Source of the DNA: Paraburkholderia sp. BL10I2N1
GTDB taxonomy: Bacteria > Pseudomonadota > Gammaproteobacteria > Burkholderiales > Burkholderiaceae
DNA length: 64,000 bases
Direction: 5' to 3'
Assembly (NCBI RefSeq): GCF_004361815.1
Contig: NZ_SNWA01000001.1
Location: forward strand, 620,001-684,000
Shown: positions 54,614 to 63,802 of the stretch, piece after piece
Numbering within the stretch: position 1 is the stretch's first letter
How the letters are laid out: the number at the start of each line of letters is the position of its first letter
Translations under genes and position numbers: made by a program
The notes under the pieces: generated by a model
Database searches by the model: none
What the model was told of the DNA's origin: nothing
The model's input: only the letters and a program-made list of their open reading frames with translations

Positions 54614-55080
54614 CCAATATTGGCCTGCAGCCGCACGGTTTCGGCGTCGCTGAGCCCGAGCTTCGCGATCGCTTGAGACGCCGTGCCCATCACGGCGGAT
54701 TCGGTCGCCGCGCCGGCGAGCAGTCCGGAAGCTGTGCCCGGGTCTAACCCAAGCAACGCCACCGCGATCATGACGAGTGCCGTCACGGAAACGATTTCAA
54801 CGACGGATAACAGCCCGTAACGCCACCCTCGTCCAATATTGGCAAAGAACTGCGCACCGCCAGTAAAACCCGGCGCAAAAATGAATAGCGCGAATGCAAT
54901 GTTTTTAAGGTCGAGGGCAATGCGGGCGCCGGTCTGCCCGAGTACCAAAGCGACGATCAGCGTGCCGCATACGCCGCCCAGCTGGATCGGACCGATCTTG
55001 AAGGAGCCGATGAAGTATCCGAGCGCGAGGCTTGCGAACAGCGCAATCTCTGGTTGAAACCTGAGCAAATCAGCGATCAT
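54614..55080 (-). pseudogene. aspT: 5' fragment of an aspartate-alanine antiporter gene
   Basis: Begins MIADLLRFQPEIALFASLAL and continues with GYFIGSFKIGPIQLGGVCGT, ALFIFAPGFTGGAQFFANIG and LLAGAATESAVMGTASQAIA, the N-terminal half of AspT/YidE-type transporters. About 155 of roughly 560 residues remain; after QANI the sequence becomes unrelated and basic. AspT exchanges aspartate for alanine. The break lies at about 54615 within GCCAATATTGGC, a motif that also occurs at 54830-54840 inside the fragment as CCAATATTGGC. Confidence 0.85.
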
Positions 55081-55452
55081 ATGCCGGTTTGCTCTTTAAC
55101 CGGGTTATTTAGCAAAAAGCATAAAAAATGCGAAATAAAACGATGTCAAATGAATCGGTTACAACTTACGAACGAGCGCAATCATTCCGGCACGGAGGCT
55201 GAATAACCTTGATTGCATTCAATATTTATTCCGCTGCGATGGCGGAACCAGCAGATGCCCGGCGGATGCAGGGTAAAAGCGACAATGGCGCGAACCACTC
55301 GTCTGGCGTGTCAGACATCGATTCCTCGTGAAGTTGTCCAGCAACTCGGGAAAACCGCTATCCGTACTGATAAGCCGTATATATGTCGATTCGATTACCG
55401 TAAGCCAACAACTTTTCTGGCGGTCCATTACCGCGAAGCAACACGCCGGCTT

Positions 55453-55472
55453 GTGAAATTGTCAAATTTCAC
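55453..55472. promoter_or_regulatory. palindromic site, candidate operator
   Basis: GTGAAATT-GTCA-AATTTCAC has perfect 8-bp arms around a four-base spacer, with the T-N11-A form often seen at LysR sites. It lies 160 bases before the LysR gene and 370 before the broken aspT start. Confidence 0.5.
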
Positions 55473-55597
55473 CGCTGTTTTAACTAAATATTGTAAATCC
55501 TCGCAACTGTCAATATTATTTTTAACCGGAGACGCATTTTTGCAGACGAGCCGATCGTTCTGGTAATCGGCCCGCTGAATGCCGTAAGGCCAACTCC

Positions 55598-55614
55598 GCA
55601 CGGCTTTGCCGTGC
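55598..55614 (+). promoter_or_regulatory. leader hairpin before the LysR gene
   Basis: GCACGGC (55598-55604), loop TTT, GCCGTGC (55608-55614): a perfect 7-bp stem 19 bases before the ATG at 55634, close to the ribosome binding site. Confidence 0.45.
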
Positions 55615-55633
55615 AAATACGAGGCGAAATCCC

Positions 55634-56608
55634 ATGAACCAGATTCATGCCATGCGCGTATTTGTCAGAGTCGCCGAGACCCAAAGTTTTCGCCGCGCAG
55701 CCCAGCAGCTCGATGTATCGAATGCGCTCGTCACCCGATACGTAGCCATGCTCGAAGCCCATCTGCAGACCAGGCTCATTAACCGCACAACCCGCAACCT
55801 CGCTCTGACCGAAGCCGGCAACCGCTACCTGGAAGGATGCCGCGGACTGCTAGAGGAACTCGATCACCTGGAAAGCACCGTCGCCCACTCCGACCGCGAG
55901 CCGAGTGGCACGTTGCGCGTGGTGGCCTCGGGCGAGTTGTCGCTGCTGGCGCTCACGCCTTTGCTTAACGGCTATAGCCGCCTCTATCCGAAAGTCCGGA
56001 TCCGCCTCACGGTCGCGGAGCGTCATGTCGATCTGGTTGAAGACGGCTACGACGTCGGCATCGTTACCGCGTTCATGGTGACGGGCACGGAACTGGTCGA
56101 ACGGCCGATCGGCACCAACACGCTCGTGCCGTGTGCGTCGCCTGCCTGGCTCGCCGAACACGGCGAGCCGCGCACGCCTCAGCAGCTCGCGCAGCATGCG
56201 TTCGTCGCGCTGCCCGCCGACCAGCGCAGCCCGACGTGGCATTTCGCGAGCGCCAACGGACCAGCCGAACAGGTCACGTTGCAACCGTCCTATACCGTCA
56301 ACAGCGCGTTGATGGTGCGCCTTGCGGCGCTCGCCGGCATGGGGGTGGCGATCCTGCCGTCGCAACTCGTCGCTGATGATCTGGCCTCGGGTGCCCTGAA
56401 GCGTGTCGTGCCGGACTACACGGTGGATGATCCCGAGGCGAAAGTGTCGATCGTCTATCCGAGCCGGCAATACCTGCCCACGAGGACGCGCGCGTTCATC
56501 GATTACGCGCTCGAGCACTTCGCTCTCGGCAAGGCCACGTCGGCTGCGCCCGCGCCTGCGCCCGCAGAACCGGTCCTCGCGGATCTGCATGAGATACCGG
56601 GCGTATAG
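55634..56608 (+). CDS. LysR-family regulator
   Basis: A 324-residue LysR protein of the CrgA/DsdC-like branch: MNQIHAMRVFVRVAETQSFR, helix-turn-helix AAQQLDVSNALVTRYVAMLE (about residues 20-40), INRTTRNLALTEAG, then the sensor domain (SGTLRVVASGELSLLALTPL). A Pro/Ala-rich tail (SAAPAPAPAEP) follows at the C terminus. Target unknown; an ldhA fragment follows directly. Confidence 0.92.
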   Translation: MNQIHAMRVFVRVAETQSFRRAAQQLDVSNALVTRYVAMLEAHLQTRLINRTTRNLALTEAGNRYLEGCRGLLEELDHLESTVAHSDREPSGTLRVVASGELSLLALTPLLNGYSRLYPKVRIRLTVAERHVDLVEDGYDVGIVTAFMVTGTELVERPIGTNTLVPCASPAWLAEHGEPRTPQQLAQHAFVALPADQRSPTWHFASANGPAEQVTLQPSYTVNSALMVRLAALAGMGVAILPSQLVADDLASGALKRVVPDYTVDDPEAKVSIVYPSRQYLPTRTRAFIDYALEHFALGKATSAAPAPAPAEPVLADLHEIPGV

Positions 56609-56637
56609 CGGGCATATAGCGGGCGTATCGTCATCGC

Positions 56638-56862
56638 TGGGGGTACGGGGAAGAGGGTGGGATCTTTTTCGAAGATCACTCGAACCTGCCGCTGCAGGAC
56701 GACGTGCTTGCGCGCCTCTTGATGTTCCCGAACGTGATCGTCACGGCGCATCAGGCGTTCTTCACCCGCGAAGCGATGAACGAAATCGCCCAGACGACGC
56801 TCAACAACGTGAAGGCATGGCGCGAATTTGCGCCTGTGAACGTCGTTCAGGGGCGCAACTGA
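56638..56862 (+). pseudogene. ldhA: 3' fragment of a D-lactate dehydrogenase gene
   Basis: The frame reads [20 protein letters not shown], then [20 protein letters not shown] and [16 protein letters not shown], ending VVQGRN and TGA. This matches the C-terminal end of fermentative D-lactate dehydrogenases, including the catalytic His in VTAHQAFFT. About 70 of 330 residues remain; the upstream part is missing and the LysR gene stands in its place. Confidence 0.88.
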
Positions 56863-57386
56863 GCGGCGGTGGCCGCTTCGACGGCCGCCCGCGCCTCGTC
56901 GGACGCACCGCACATCTGGTGCAGCAACGCCGCTTCGCGCTCATGCACTTCGACCGGAAAGCAGCGGGCGCCCGCGGCCTCCAGATAGCGGGCACGGTGC
57001 TGGCCATTGCGAAATCCCACCACGCCTTCGCGCTCCAGTCCGACCCATCCGGACAGTCCGCGCGCGCGACGGGTCGTGACGGTGACATACGGCATCTCCG
57101 GCACGCGCACGTTGTCCGGATCGAGAAACTCACGGATGCCGCGTATCTTCCCGGAATGCCATTCGTTGACCGGTCTGAGCACGTAATCGGTGTCATCGCG
57201 ATCGGCGCATACGAGCAACCGGCGAGCGTCCACCAGCACGACTTCGTGGCGTGCGCCTTCGGCGGCGAAGACACGCTTCAGGCGCACGTGGTCGTAATAC
57301 GGATGGGCGCCGAGCGGCACGATCCAGAACGGTTGGGCAACCGGCTGCACTGCATTCGACCCGGACAGGTTATTGGACACTGGCAC
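56847..57386 (-). CDS. possible ParB/Srx-fold protein (plasmid fertility inhibition factor-like)
   Basis: A 179-residue soluble protein. The segment [20 protein letters not shown] (about residues 122-141) has the G-x-H-R pattern of ParB/sulfiredoxin-fold proteins, and upstream [10 protein letters not shown] and RGIREFLD fit the same layout. NCBI names some Burkholderia relatives of this type as plasmid fertility inhibition factor family, and the FiwA/Osa proteins that block conjugal transfer have this fold. No plasmid genes are nearby. The 3' end overlaps the ldhA fragment by 16 bases on the other strand. Confidence 0.5.
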   Translation of the reverse strand: MPVSNNLSGSNAVQPVAQPFWIVPLGAHPYYDHVRLKRVFAAEGARHEVVLVDARRLLVCADRDDTDYVLRPVNEWHSGKIRGIREFLDPDNVRVPEMPYVTVTTRRARGLSGWVGLEREGVVGFRNGQHRARYLEAAGARCFPVEVHEREAALLHQMCGASDEARAAVEAATAAQLRP

Positions 57387-57556
57387 GGCGGCCTCAATAT
57401 GCCGGGCTCAGGCAACCGGCCAGTTAAAAAGCTGCTCACAATAGTGTTCGAATGTGAAAATCATGTGACATCAGGCCCCCACTCACTACATTTGAGCACC
57501 GCCAGGGTGCGCGCGCTTGCCTCTTCCGCGGCCTGACGCGAGGCACGGAGACAGTC

Positions 57557-58351
57557 ATGACCACGGAAGCCTTCGGTGAACACGTCCGGATCGAACCTGC
57601 CGACGCCGTCGCCACCATCGTCCTCGAGCGGCCGGCGCGCCGCAACGCGGTCGACCGTCCGACCGCCGAGGCGCTCAGCGCCGCGTTCCAGCGCTTCGAG
57701 ACAAACGCCGCGTGGCACGCGGCGGTGCTGTTCGGCGCAGGCGGTACGTTCTGCGCGGGCGCGGACCTGACCGCGCTCGCCGACGACACCCGCCGCAACG
57801 AACTGCATCCCGATGGCAGCGGCCCGGGGCCGATGGGTCCGACGCGCATGGCGCTCACGAAACCGGTCATCGCCGCTATTGCAGGATACGCCGTCGCGGG
57901 CGGTCTCGAACTGGCGGCAATGTGCGATCTGCGGGTCGTCGAGGACGATGCCGTGCTCGGCGTATTCTGCCGGCGCGTCGGCATTCCGCTGATCGACGGA
58001 GGGACGATCCGGCTGCCCCGGCTGATTGGCCTGTCACGGGCGCTGGATCTGATCCTGACCGGCAGGCCGGTCGATGCGCATGAAGCGCTCGCTTTCGGCC
58101 TCGCGAACCGAGTGGTGCCGACAGGCACCGCGCGCAAGGCGGCCGAACAACTGGCCGCGGAACTGGCGGCCCTTCCCCAGGCCGCCCTGCTCGCCGACCG
58201 GCGCTCCGCGCTCGACAACAGCCCGCTCGACGATCTGGCCGAAGCGTTACGCCGCGAAGGTGCGGGAGGCTACCCGGCCGTGTTCGAAGAAGGTGTCGCT
58301 GGCGCCGCGCGCTTCGCGGGTGGTGCCGGGCGACACGGGGATGTCGTATAG
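57557..58351 (+). CDS. enoyl-CoA hydratase/isomerase family protein
   Basis: A 264-residue crotonase-fold protein: ATIVLERPARRNAVDRP at the start, the oxyanion-hole segment GGTFCAGADL (about residues 62-71) and GYAVAGGLELAAMCDLRVV (about 112-130) with a Glu at the place of the catalytic residue. It hydrates or isomerises an enoyl-CoA. It stands alone with no beta-oxidation genes adjacent, so the exact substrate is unclear. Confidence 0.9.
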   Translation: MTTEAFGEHVRIEPADAVATIVLERPARRNAVDRPTAEALSAAFQRFETNAAWHAAVLFGAGGTFCAGADLTALADDTRRNELHPDGSGPGPMGPTRMALTKPVIAAIAGYAVAGGLELAAMCDLRVVEDDAVLGVFCRRVGIPLIDGGTIRLPRLIGLSRALDLILTGRPVDAHEALAFGLANRVVPTGTARKAAEQLAAELAALPQAALLADRRSALDNSPLDDLAEALRREGAGGYPAVFEEGVAGAARFAGGAGRHGDVV

Positions 58352-58610
58352 GTCCCCCGGCCCCCCGGCCAGCGCATGACACGTATCTCCGGACAGCCCA
58401 GCCGATTCCCGTAGAAACGCCTCGCCCCTGCTCGCCCAGCCAGGCGCGCCAGGGCGCGGTATGTCGCGAAAAAATAACAGGTCGATCCGTCCCCAGCACC
58501 TTACTATTGGCTTAGGTACAATCCCCTACTGATTTACCCTTGCCGGCGCTTGCGCTCTTCGCCCCGAAAACGCACGCCCGCTCCTGCCTGCCGCGCCGAA
58601 GCTCCCCATC

Positions 58611-59792
58611 ATGCCTTTGCCCCTCCTTGCCCTTGCTGTTGCCGCGTTTGGAATCGGTACCACTGAATTCGTCATCATGGGCCTCCTGCCCGACGTCGCG
58701 CGCGATCTGTCCGTGTCGATTCCGGCCGCCGGCATGCTGGTGTCTGCTTACGCGCTCGGCGTGACGATCGGTGCGCCGATCGTCGCGATCGCAGTGGCGA
58801 ACATGCCGCGCAAGAAGGCGCTGATGAGCCTGATCGGCGTGTTCATCGTCGGCAATCTGCTGTGCGCGGTGGCGCCGGGTTATGGCGTGCTGATGGCCGC
58901 GCGCATCGTCACCGCGTTCTGTCACGGCGCGTTCTTTGGCATCGGCTCGGTGGTGGCCGCTGGTCTCGCGGCGCCCAACCGTCGCGCGCAGGCAATCGCG
59001 CTGATGTTCACCGGCCTCACGCTCGCCAACGTGCTCGGCGTGCCGCTCGGCACCGCGCTCGGCCAGGCGGTGGGCTGGCGGGCGACGTTCTGGGCGGTGA
59101 CGGGTATCGGCGTGCTGGCCGCAGCGGCGCTCGCTGTCTGCCTGCCGGCGAAAATCGAGATGCAAAAGGCAAGCCTCCTGCATGAATTCAGCGTGCTGAA
59201 AAACCCGCAGGTGCTGATGGTGATGGGCATCAGCGTGCTCGCTTCGGCAAGCCTCTTCTCGGTGTTCACCTACATCACGCCGATTCTCGAAGACGTCACC
59301 GGCTTCACGCCGCACGCCGTCACGATGGTGCTGCTGCTGTTCGGGCTCGGGCTGACCGTCGGCAGCACGCTCGGCGGCAAGCTGGCGGACTGGCGGCTGA
59401 TGCCGTCGCTGCTCGCGTTCCTGCTTGCGCTCGGCATGGTCCTGACCGTGTTCGCCGGTACGATGCACGCCGCGGTTCCCGCGATGATCACGATCTTCGT
59501 CTGGGGCGTGCTCGCCTTTGCAATCGTGCCGCCGCTGCAGATCCTGATCGTCGACCGCGCGAGCGCCGCGCCGAATCTGGCCTCGACGCTCAATCAGGGC
59601 GCCTTCAATCTCGGCAATGCGACGGGCGCGTGGCTCGGCGGCATGGCGATCGGCGCGGGCTTGCCCTTGACGTCGCTGCCGTGGGTCGGTGTCACGATGG
59701 TGAGCGGCGCACTCGCGTTGACACTCTGGTCCGTGTCGCTCGAGCGCCGCGCGCAACGGACCGCCCTTCCGGGATCGGCTGGAGCAGCCTGA
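58611..59792 (+). CDS. MFS transporter (AraJ/YdhP-like exporter)
   Basis: A 393-residue MFS protein. The N terminus (LALAVAAFGIGTTEFVIMGL, then LPDVARDLSVSIPAAGML) is typical of AraJ/YdhP-type exporters, and the helix 4 segment FCHGAFFGIGSVVAAGLA matches too. About 12 helices, inner membrane. It may export sugars or drugs. The next MFS gene starts 31 bases later and is probably co-transcribed. Confidence 0.9.
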   Translation: MPLPLLALAVAAFGIGTTEFVIMGLLPDVARDLSVSIPAAGMLVSAYALGVTIGAPIVAIAVANMPRKKALMSLIGVFIVGNLLCAVAPGYGVLMAARIVTAFCHGAFFGIGSVVAAGLAAPNRRAQAIALMFTGLTLANVLGVPLGTALGQAVGWRATFWAVTGIGVLAAAALAVCLPAKIEMQKASLLHEFSVLKNPQVLMVMGISVLASASLFSVFTYITPILEDVTGFTPHAVTMVLLLFGLGLTVGSTLGGKLADWRLMPSLLAFLLALGMVLTVFAGTMHAAVPAMITIFVWGVLAFAIVPPLQILIVDRASAAPNLASTLNQGAFNLGNATGAWLGGMAIGAGLPLTSLPWVGVTMVSGALALTLWSVSLERRAQRTALPGSAGAA

Positions 59793-59823
59793 ACACGACA
59801 TCCGCGTAGTAGCATCTGGCCCG

Positions 59824-60981
59824 ATGAAGGCTATCTTTACGCGCGATTTTCTCGCGCTGATCCTGAGCGTCGCGGTCGTCGGACTGGGTACCGGCGCGAC
59901 GCTTCCCCTTACCGCATTGGCCCTGACGCAGGCAGGCTACGGCAGCGATGTCGTCGGCCTGCTGACGGCTGCGCAGGCCGGCGGCGGCCTCATCGTCGTA
60001 CCGTTTGCCGGCTGGATCGCGGTGCGATTCGGCGGACGACGGGTCATCGTTGCCACGGTGGTGATCGTCGCTATCGCCACCGCGTTGATGCAGGTCACGT
60101 CGAACCTCTTCGTCTGGGCTGTGCTGCGCGTGCTGTGCGGCGCCGCGCTGATGATGCTCTTCACCATCAGCGAAGCCTGGGTCAACCAGCTCGCCGACGA
60201 TGCGTCGCGCGGCCGAGTTGTCGCGATCTATGCGACCAATTTCACGCTGTTCCAGATGGCGGGGCCGGTGCTGGTGAGCCAGATTTCGAATCTGACGGAC
60301 TGGCGCTTCCTGCTATGCGGCGTGATCTTTCTGACGGCGCTGCCGATGCTGGCGACGATCCGCGTCGCGCCGCACGCAGGCGGACAGAAAGAAGCCCACG
60401 ACAGCTGGAAGCGTGTGTTGCCGCAGATGCCGGCGATTGTGATCGGCACGGGCTTTTTCGCGCTGTTCGACACGATCGCGCTGTCGTTGATGCCGCTCTT
60501 CGCAATGTCGCATGGGATGGAGGCCGAAGTCGCGGTGCTGTTTGCATCGGCGATCCTGCTCGGCGATACGACGATGGCTTTCCCGATCGGCTGGCTGGCT
60601 GACCATCTCGGCCGCGAGCGCGTGCATATCGGTTGCGCGGTGATTGTCGTACTCCTGTTGCCCTTGCTGCCCTGGGCGGTGTCATCGCCATGGCTATGCT
60701 GGCCGCTGCTTTATGTGCTCGGCGCGGCGGCTGGGGCCATCTATACGCTTTCGCTCGTCGCGTGCGGTGAGCGGTTTCGCGACGCGGCGCTGGTGTCGGC
60801 CAGTTCGCTCGTGGGTGCTTCGTGGAGCGCGGCCAGTTTCGGCGGCCCGCTCGTGGCCGGCGCGTTGATGAAGAGCGAAGGCAATGACGCGATGGTCGGC
60901 GTGCTGCTTGCCAGTGCGCTGGCGTTTCTCGGCGCGGCGCTGTGGGAGCGGCGGCGAATGGCGGTGCGCGCCTCGCAGTAA
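59824..60981 (+). CDS. MFS transporter (YcaD-like)
   Basis: A 385-residue MFS protein resembling the YcaD group: SVAVVGLGTGATLPLTALAL, motif A as GWIAVRFGGRRVI, SEAWVNQLADDASRGRVVAI (a hallmark segment in helix 4-5), and GWLADHLGRERVH in the second half. Twelve helices. Substrate unknown. Confidence 0.9.
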   Translation: MKAIFTRDFLALILSVAVVGLGTGATLPLTALALTQAGYGSDVVGLLTAAQAGGGLIVVPFAGWIAVRFGGRRVIVATVVIVAIATALMQVTSNLFVWAVLRVLCGAALMMLFTISEAWVNQLADDASRGRVVAIYATNFTLFQMAGPVLVSQISNLTDWRFLLCGVIFLTALPMLATIRVAPHAGGQKEAHDSWKRVLPQMPAIVIGTGFFALFDTIALSLMPLFAMSHGMEAEVAVLFASAILLGDTTMAFPIGWLADHLGRERVHIGCAVIVVLLLPLLPWAVSSPWLCWPLLYVLGAAAGAIYTLSLVACGERFRDAALVSASSLVGASWSAASFGGPLVAGALMKSEGNDAMVGVLLASALAFLGAALWERRRMAVRASQ

Positions 60982-61062
60982 CGCCGGCTCGTGCGCGCGC
61001 GCCACCTCACAGGCGCCTGGAAGAACAGGGGAAACCGCAGCGGCCGGTCTCCCTTCCCCCGC

Positions 61063-62367
61063 TCACCGATGCGCCGGCAGAATCTCTCCGGCGCAAGTGC
61101 CAAAACCCACCCGGTAGCCGTTGCCCTGACACCAGCCGCCGAGCGTCAGCTCGTCGCCGTCCTCGATGAAGGTGCGGGTGCCGCCTTCCTTCAGCTCGAG
61201 CGGCTTCTTGCCGTTCCACGTCAGTTCCAGCAGACTGCCGAACGAGTCTTCCGTGGGTCCGCTGATCGTCCCCGATCCCATCAGATCGCCAACCCGCGTG
61301 TTGCACCCCGACACCGTGTGATGCGCAAGTTGCTGCGCCATCGTCCAGTACATGTGACGGAAGTTCGTGCGCGCGATGGTGGTCACCTGGGATGCCGCTT
61401 TCGGCTTCAGTTGCACTTCAAGGGCGATATCGAACGCATGCGGGCCGTCGTGATGTAGGTAGTCGAGCGGCTGCGGTTCCTGCGCCGGCTGCGCGACGCG
61501 GAACGGTTCGAGCGCGTCGAGCGTGACGATCCACGGCGAGATCGTTGTCGCGAAGGTCTTCGCGTTGAACGGCCCGAGCGGCACGTATTCCCACTGCTGG
61601 ATATCACGTGCGCTCCAGTCGTTCAGGAGCACCATGCCGAAAATATGCGCCTCAGCGTCCTTGCACGCGACCGGCTCGCCGAGCGCATTGCCGCGCCCGA
61701 TGATGAAGCCCGTCTCCAGTTCGATGTCGAGCTTCCGGCACGCGCCGAACACCGGGCGCTCCGCGTCGGGCAGCTTCAGCTGTCCGTTCGGGCGCCGCAC
61801 CGGCGTGCCGCTCACGACCACTGACGACGCCCTTCCGTTGTACCCGATCGGCATCTCCGACCAGTTCGGCAGCAGCGCATTCTTCGGGTCGCGGAACATC
61901 GAGCCGACGTTCGTTGCATGCTCCTTTGACGAATAGAAATCCGTGTAACCGGGAATCTCGACGGGCAGATACAGCGCCGCATCGGCGAGACGCACCAGCG
62001 CACGGTCGCGCAATGCGGCGTCATCGCGCAACGTTGCAGTGTCGCGCGCGAGCAGGCTGCTCAACTGGATCCGCACGCTGCGCCATGCGTCGCGACCCAG
62101 TGAGATGAAATCGTTGAGCGCATCACGTTCGAACACGCCTTGCGCCGACGCCGGCAGGCGCAGCAAGCCAGCGTTTTCCAGAACCGGCAGATCGACGACA
62201 CAATCGCCGATCGCCACACCCACGCGCTTCGCGGGATTCTTCCTGTCACTGAAGATACCGAACGGCAGGTTCTGGATCGAAAAGTCGCAGGCGGGATGGT
62301 TTGCCGTCTCGACCCAGCTTTTGCGCGACGGATCGAGCGTCGCCTGAAGATCGCTCAATGCGTTCAT
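61063..62367 (-). CDS. fahA: fumarylacetoacetase
   Basis: A 434-residue fumarylacetoacetate hydrolase, the last enzyme of tyrosine/homogentisate breakdown, giving fumarate and acetoacetate. N-terminal SH3-like part ([12 protein letters not shown]), the metal-binding region ([15 protein letters not shown], then [20 protein letters not shown] segment [16 protein letters not shown]) and [20 protein letters not shown] with [12 protein letters not shown] 62367 overlaps the hmgA stop by four bases, so the two are coupled. Confidence 0.95.
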   Translation of the reverse strand: MNALSDLQATLDPSRKSWVETANHPACDFSIQNLPFGIFSDRKNPAKRVGVAIGDCVVDLPVLENAGLLRLPASAQGVFERDALNDFISLGRDAWRSVRIQLSSLLARDTATLRDDAALRDRALVRLADAALYLPVEIPGYTDFYSSKEHATNVGSMFRDPKNALLPNWSEMPIGYNGRASSVVVSGTPVRRPNGQLKLPDAERPVFGACRKLDIELETGFIIGRGNALGEPVACKDAEAHIFGMVLLNDWSARDIQQWEYVPLGPFNAKTFATTISPWIVTLDALEPFRVAQPAQEPQPLDYLHHDGPHAFDIALEVQLKPKAASQVTTIARTNFRHMYWTMAQQLAHHTVSGCNTRVGDLMGSGTISGPTEDSFGSLLELTWNGKKPLELKEGGTRTFIEDGDELTLGGWCQGNGYRVGFGTCAGEILPAHR

Positions 62368-63689
62368 CGTTGCTCCGGATTGAAGTGTTTCTTGAGACCC
62401 TGCCAGCACTCGAAGTAATGCGCCTGCAGTTGCGCGGTTTCGAGCGCGAAGCGCGTCGGCCTGATCAGGTTGCGGGTTTCGAACATGAAGGCCATCGTGT
62501 CGCCGACCTTGTGCGGCTTCGACGTGTCGCCGTGCGACGCCTTCTCGAACGTCTCCGCGTCGGGACCATGCCCCGACATGCAGTTGTGCAGGCTCGCGCC
62601 GCCCGGCAAGAAACCTTCGGCCTTGGCGTCGTACACACCGTGCACGAGGCCCAGGAACTCGCTCGCGACATTGCGGTGAAACCAGGGTGGGCGGAACGTA
62701 TCTTCGGCGGCAAGCCAGCGCGGCGGGAAGATCACGAAGTCGAGCGTATCAACGCCCGGCGTGTCGCTTTGCGCCTGCAGCACCAGGAAGATCGACGGAT
62801 CAGGATGATCGAAGCTGATCGAGCCGATCGTGTTGAAGCGGCGCAGGTCGTATTTGTATGGCGCGTAGTTGCCGTGCCAGGCGACCACATCGAGCGGCGA
62901 ATGGCCGATATCCGCGCGCCACAGGTGGCCGTTCATTTTCGCCACCAGTTCGAACGCGCCCTCGTGATCTTCGTAGGCAGCATGCGGCGTGAGGAAATCG
63001 CGCGGATTGGCGAGGCCGTTCGAGCCGATCGGCCCGAGATCCGGCAGGCGCAACTGCGCGCCGAAGTTCTCGCAGATATAGCCGCGCGCCGCGCCGTCCG
63101 GCAGCGCGACCGAGAAGCGCACGCCGCGCGGAATGACGGCGATCTCGAAGGGTTCGATATCGAGGCGGCCGAGTTCGGTTGCGATATGGAGACGCCCGTC
63201 CTGCGGCACGATCAGCAGTTCGCCGTCGGCCGTGTAGAAAAAGCGGTCTTTCATCGACCGGTTCGCAGCGTACAGATGAATCGCGCAGCCGTTCATCGCT
63301 TCTGCCGAGCCGTTGCCGGCCATCGTCACCCAGCCGTCGATGAAATCAGTCGGCTCCACAGGCATCGGCAACGGGTCCCAGCGCAGCTGGTTGGGCGGCG
63401 TCGGCGGCATGTCGGCGAAATTCGCCACCAGCTGGTGCGACGGTATCGGCGTGAACGGCGGATGCACGGCCGCCGGGCGGATGCGGTACAGCCACGAGCG
63501 GCGGTTGTGGCCGCGCGGCGCAGTGAACGCCGTGCCCGAGAGCTGCTCCGCATACAGCCCATAGGCCGCGCGCTGCGGCGAGTTGCGCCCGCGCGGCAAC
63601 GCGCCGGGCAGCGCCTCAGTCGCAAATTCGTTGCCGAAGCCCGACTGATAGCCGAGTTCGATTTCATGTCGCGTAGACGTGTTGTTCAT
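62364..63689 (-). CDS. hmgA: homogentisate 1,2-dioxygenase
   Basis: A 441-residue Fe(II) dioxygenase that opens the ring of homogentisate. Evident parts are [20 protein letters not shown] at the start, [20 protein letters not shown] with iron-binding His and Glu, and [18 protein letters not shown] near the C terminus. The ATG at 63689 follows GGAGACACTG. The IS605-type hairpin starts only 17 bases before the start codon, so the native promoter has been displaced or replaced. hmgA and fahA form a two-gene operon. Confidence 0.95.
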   Translation of the reverse strand: MNNTSTRHEIELGYQSGFGNEFATEALPGALPRGRNSPQRAAYGLYAEQLSGTAFTAPRGHNRRSWLYRIRPAAVHPPFTPIPSHQLVANFADMPPTPPNQLRWDPLPMPVEPTDFIDGWVTMAGNGSAEAMNGCAIHLYAANRSMKDRFFYTADGELLIVPQDGRLHIATELGRLDIEPFEIAVIPRGVRFSVALPDGAARGYICENFGAQLRLPDLGPIGSNGLANPRDFLTPHAAYEDHEGAFELVAKMNGHLWRADIGHSPLDVVAWHGNYAPYKYDLRRFNTIGSISFDHPDPSIFLVLQAQSDTPGVDTLDFVIFPPRWLAAEDTFRPPWFHRNVASEFLGLVHGVYDAKAEGFLPGGASLHNCMSGHGPDAETFEKASHGDTSKPHKVGDTMAFMFETRNLIRPTRFALETAQLQAHYFECWQGLKKHFNPEQR

Positions 63690-63705
63690 CAGTGTCTCCG
63701 AGAAA

Positions 63706-63725
63706 CCTCGGCCTTCAGGCCGGGG
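63706..63725. repeat. subterminal hairpin of an IS200/IS605-type element
   Basis: CCTCGGCC (63706-63713), loop TTCA, GGCCGGGG (63718-63725): an 8-bp stem with one T-G pair. Hairpins of this look mark the ends of TnpB-carrying elements. It sits between the hmgA start and the tnpB start, so the element end is at or near 63700-63730. Confidence 0.6.
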
Positions 63726-63802
63726 AGGTAAGGAGACGGTTTTGACGTTGCTTCCGTGCTCCATTTAACGTCTTCAAGCATGCCCATGGTATTGTGTGAA
63801 GA

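Larger units (their letters stand above)
55081..55633. other. AT-rich gene-free region before a LysR gene
   Basis: About 550 bases with lower GC than the surroundings. It contains a 20-base palindrome at 55453-55472 and a leader hairpin at 55598-55614. No gene is supported. Confidence 0.5.
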
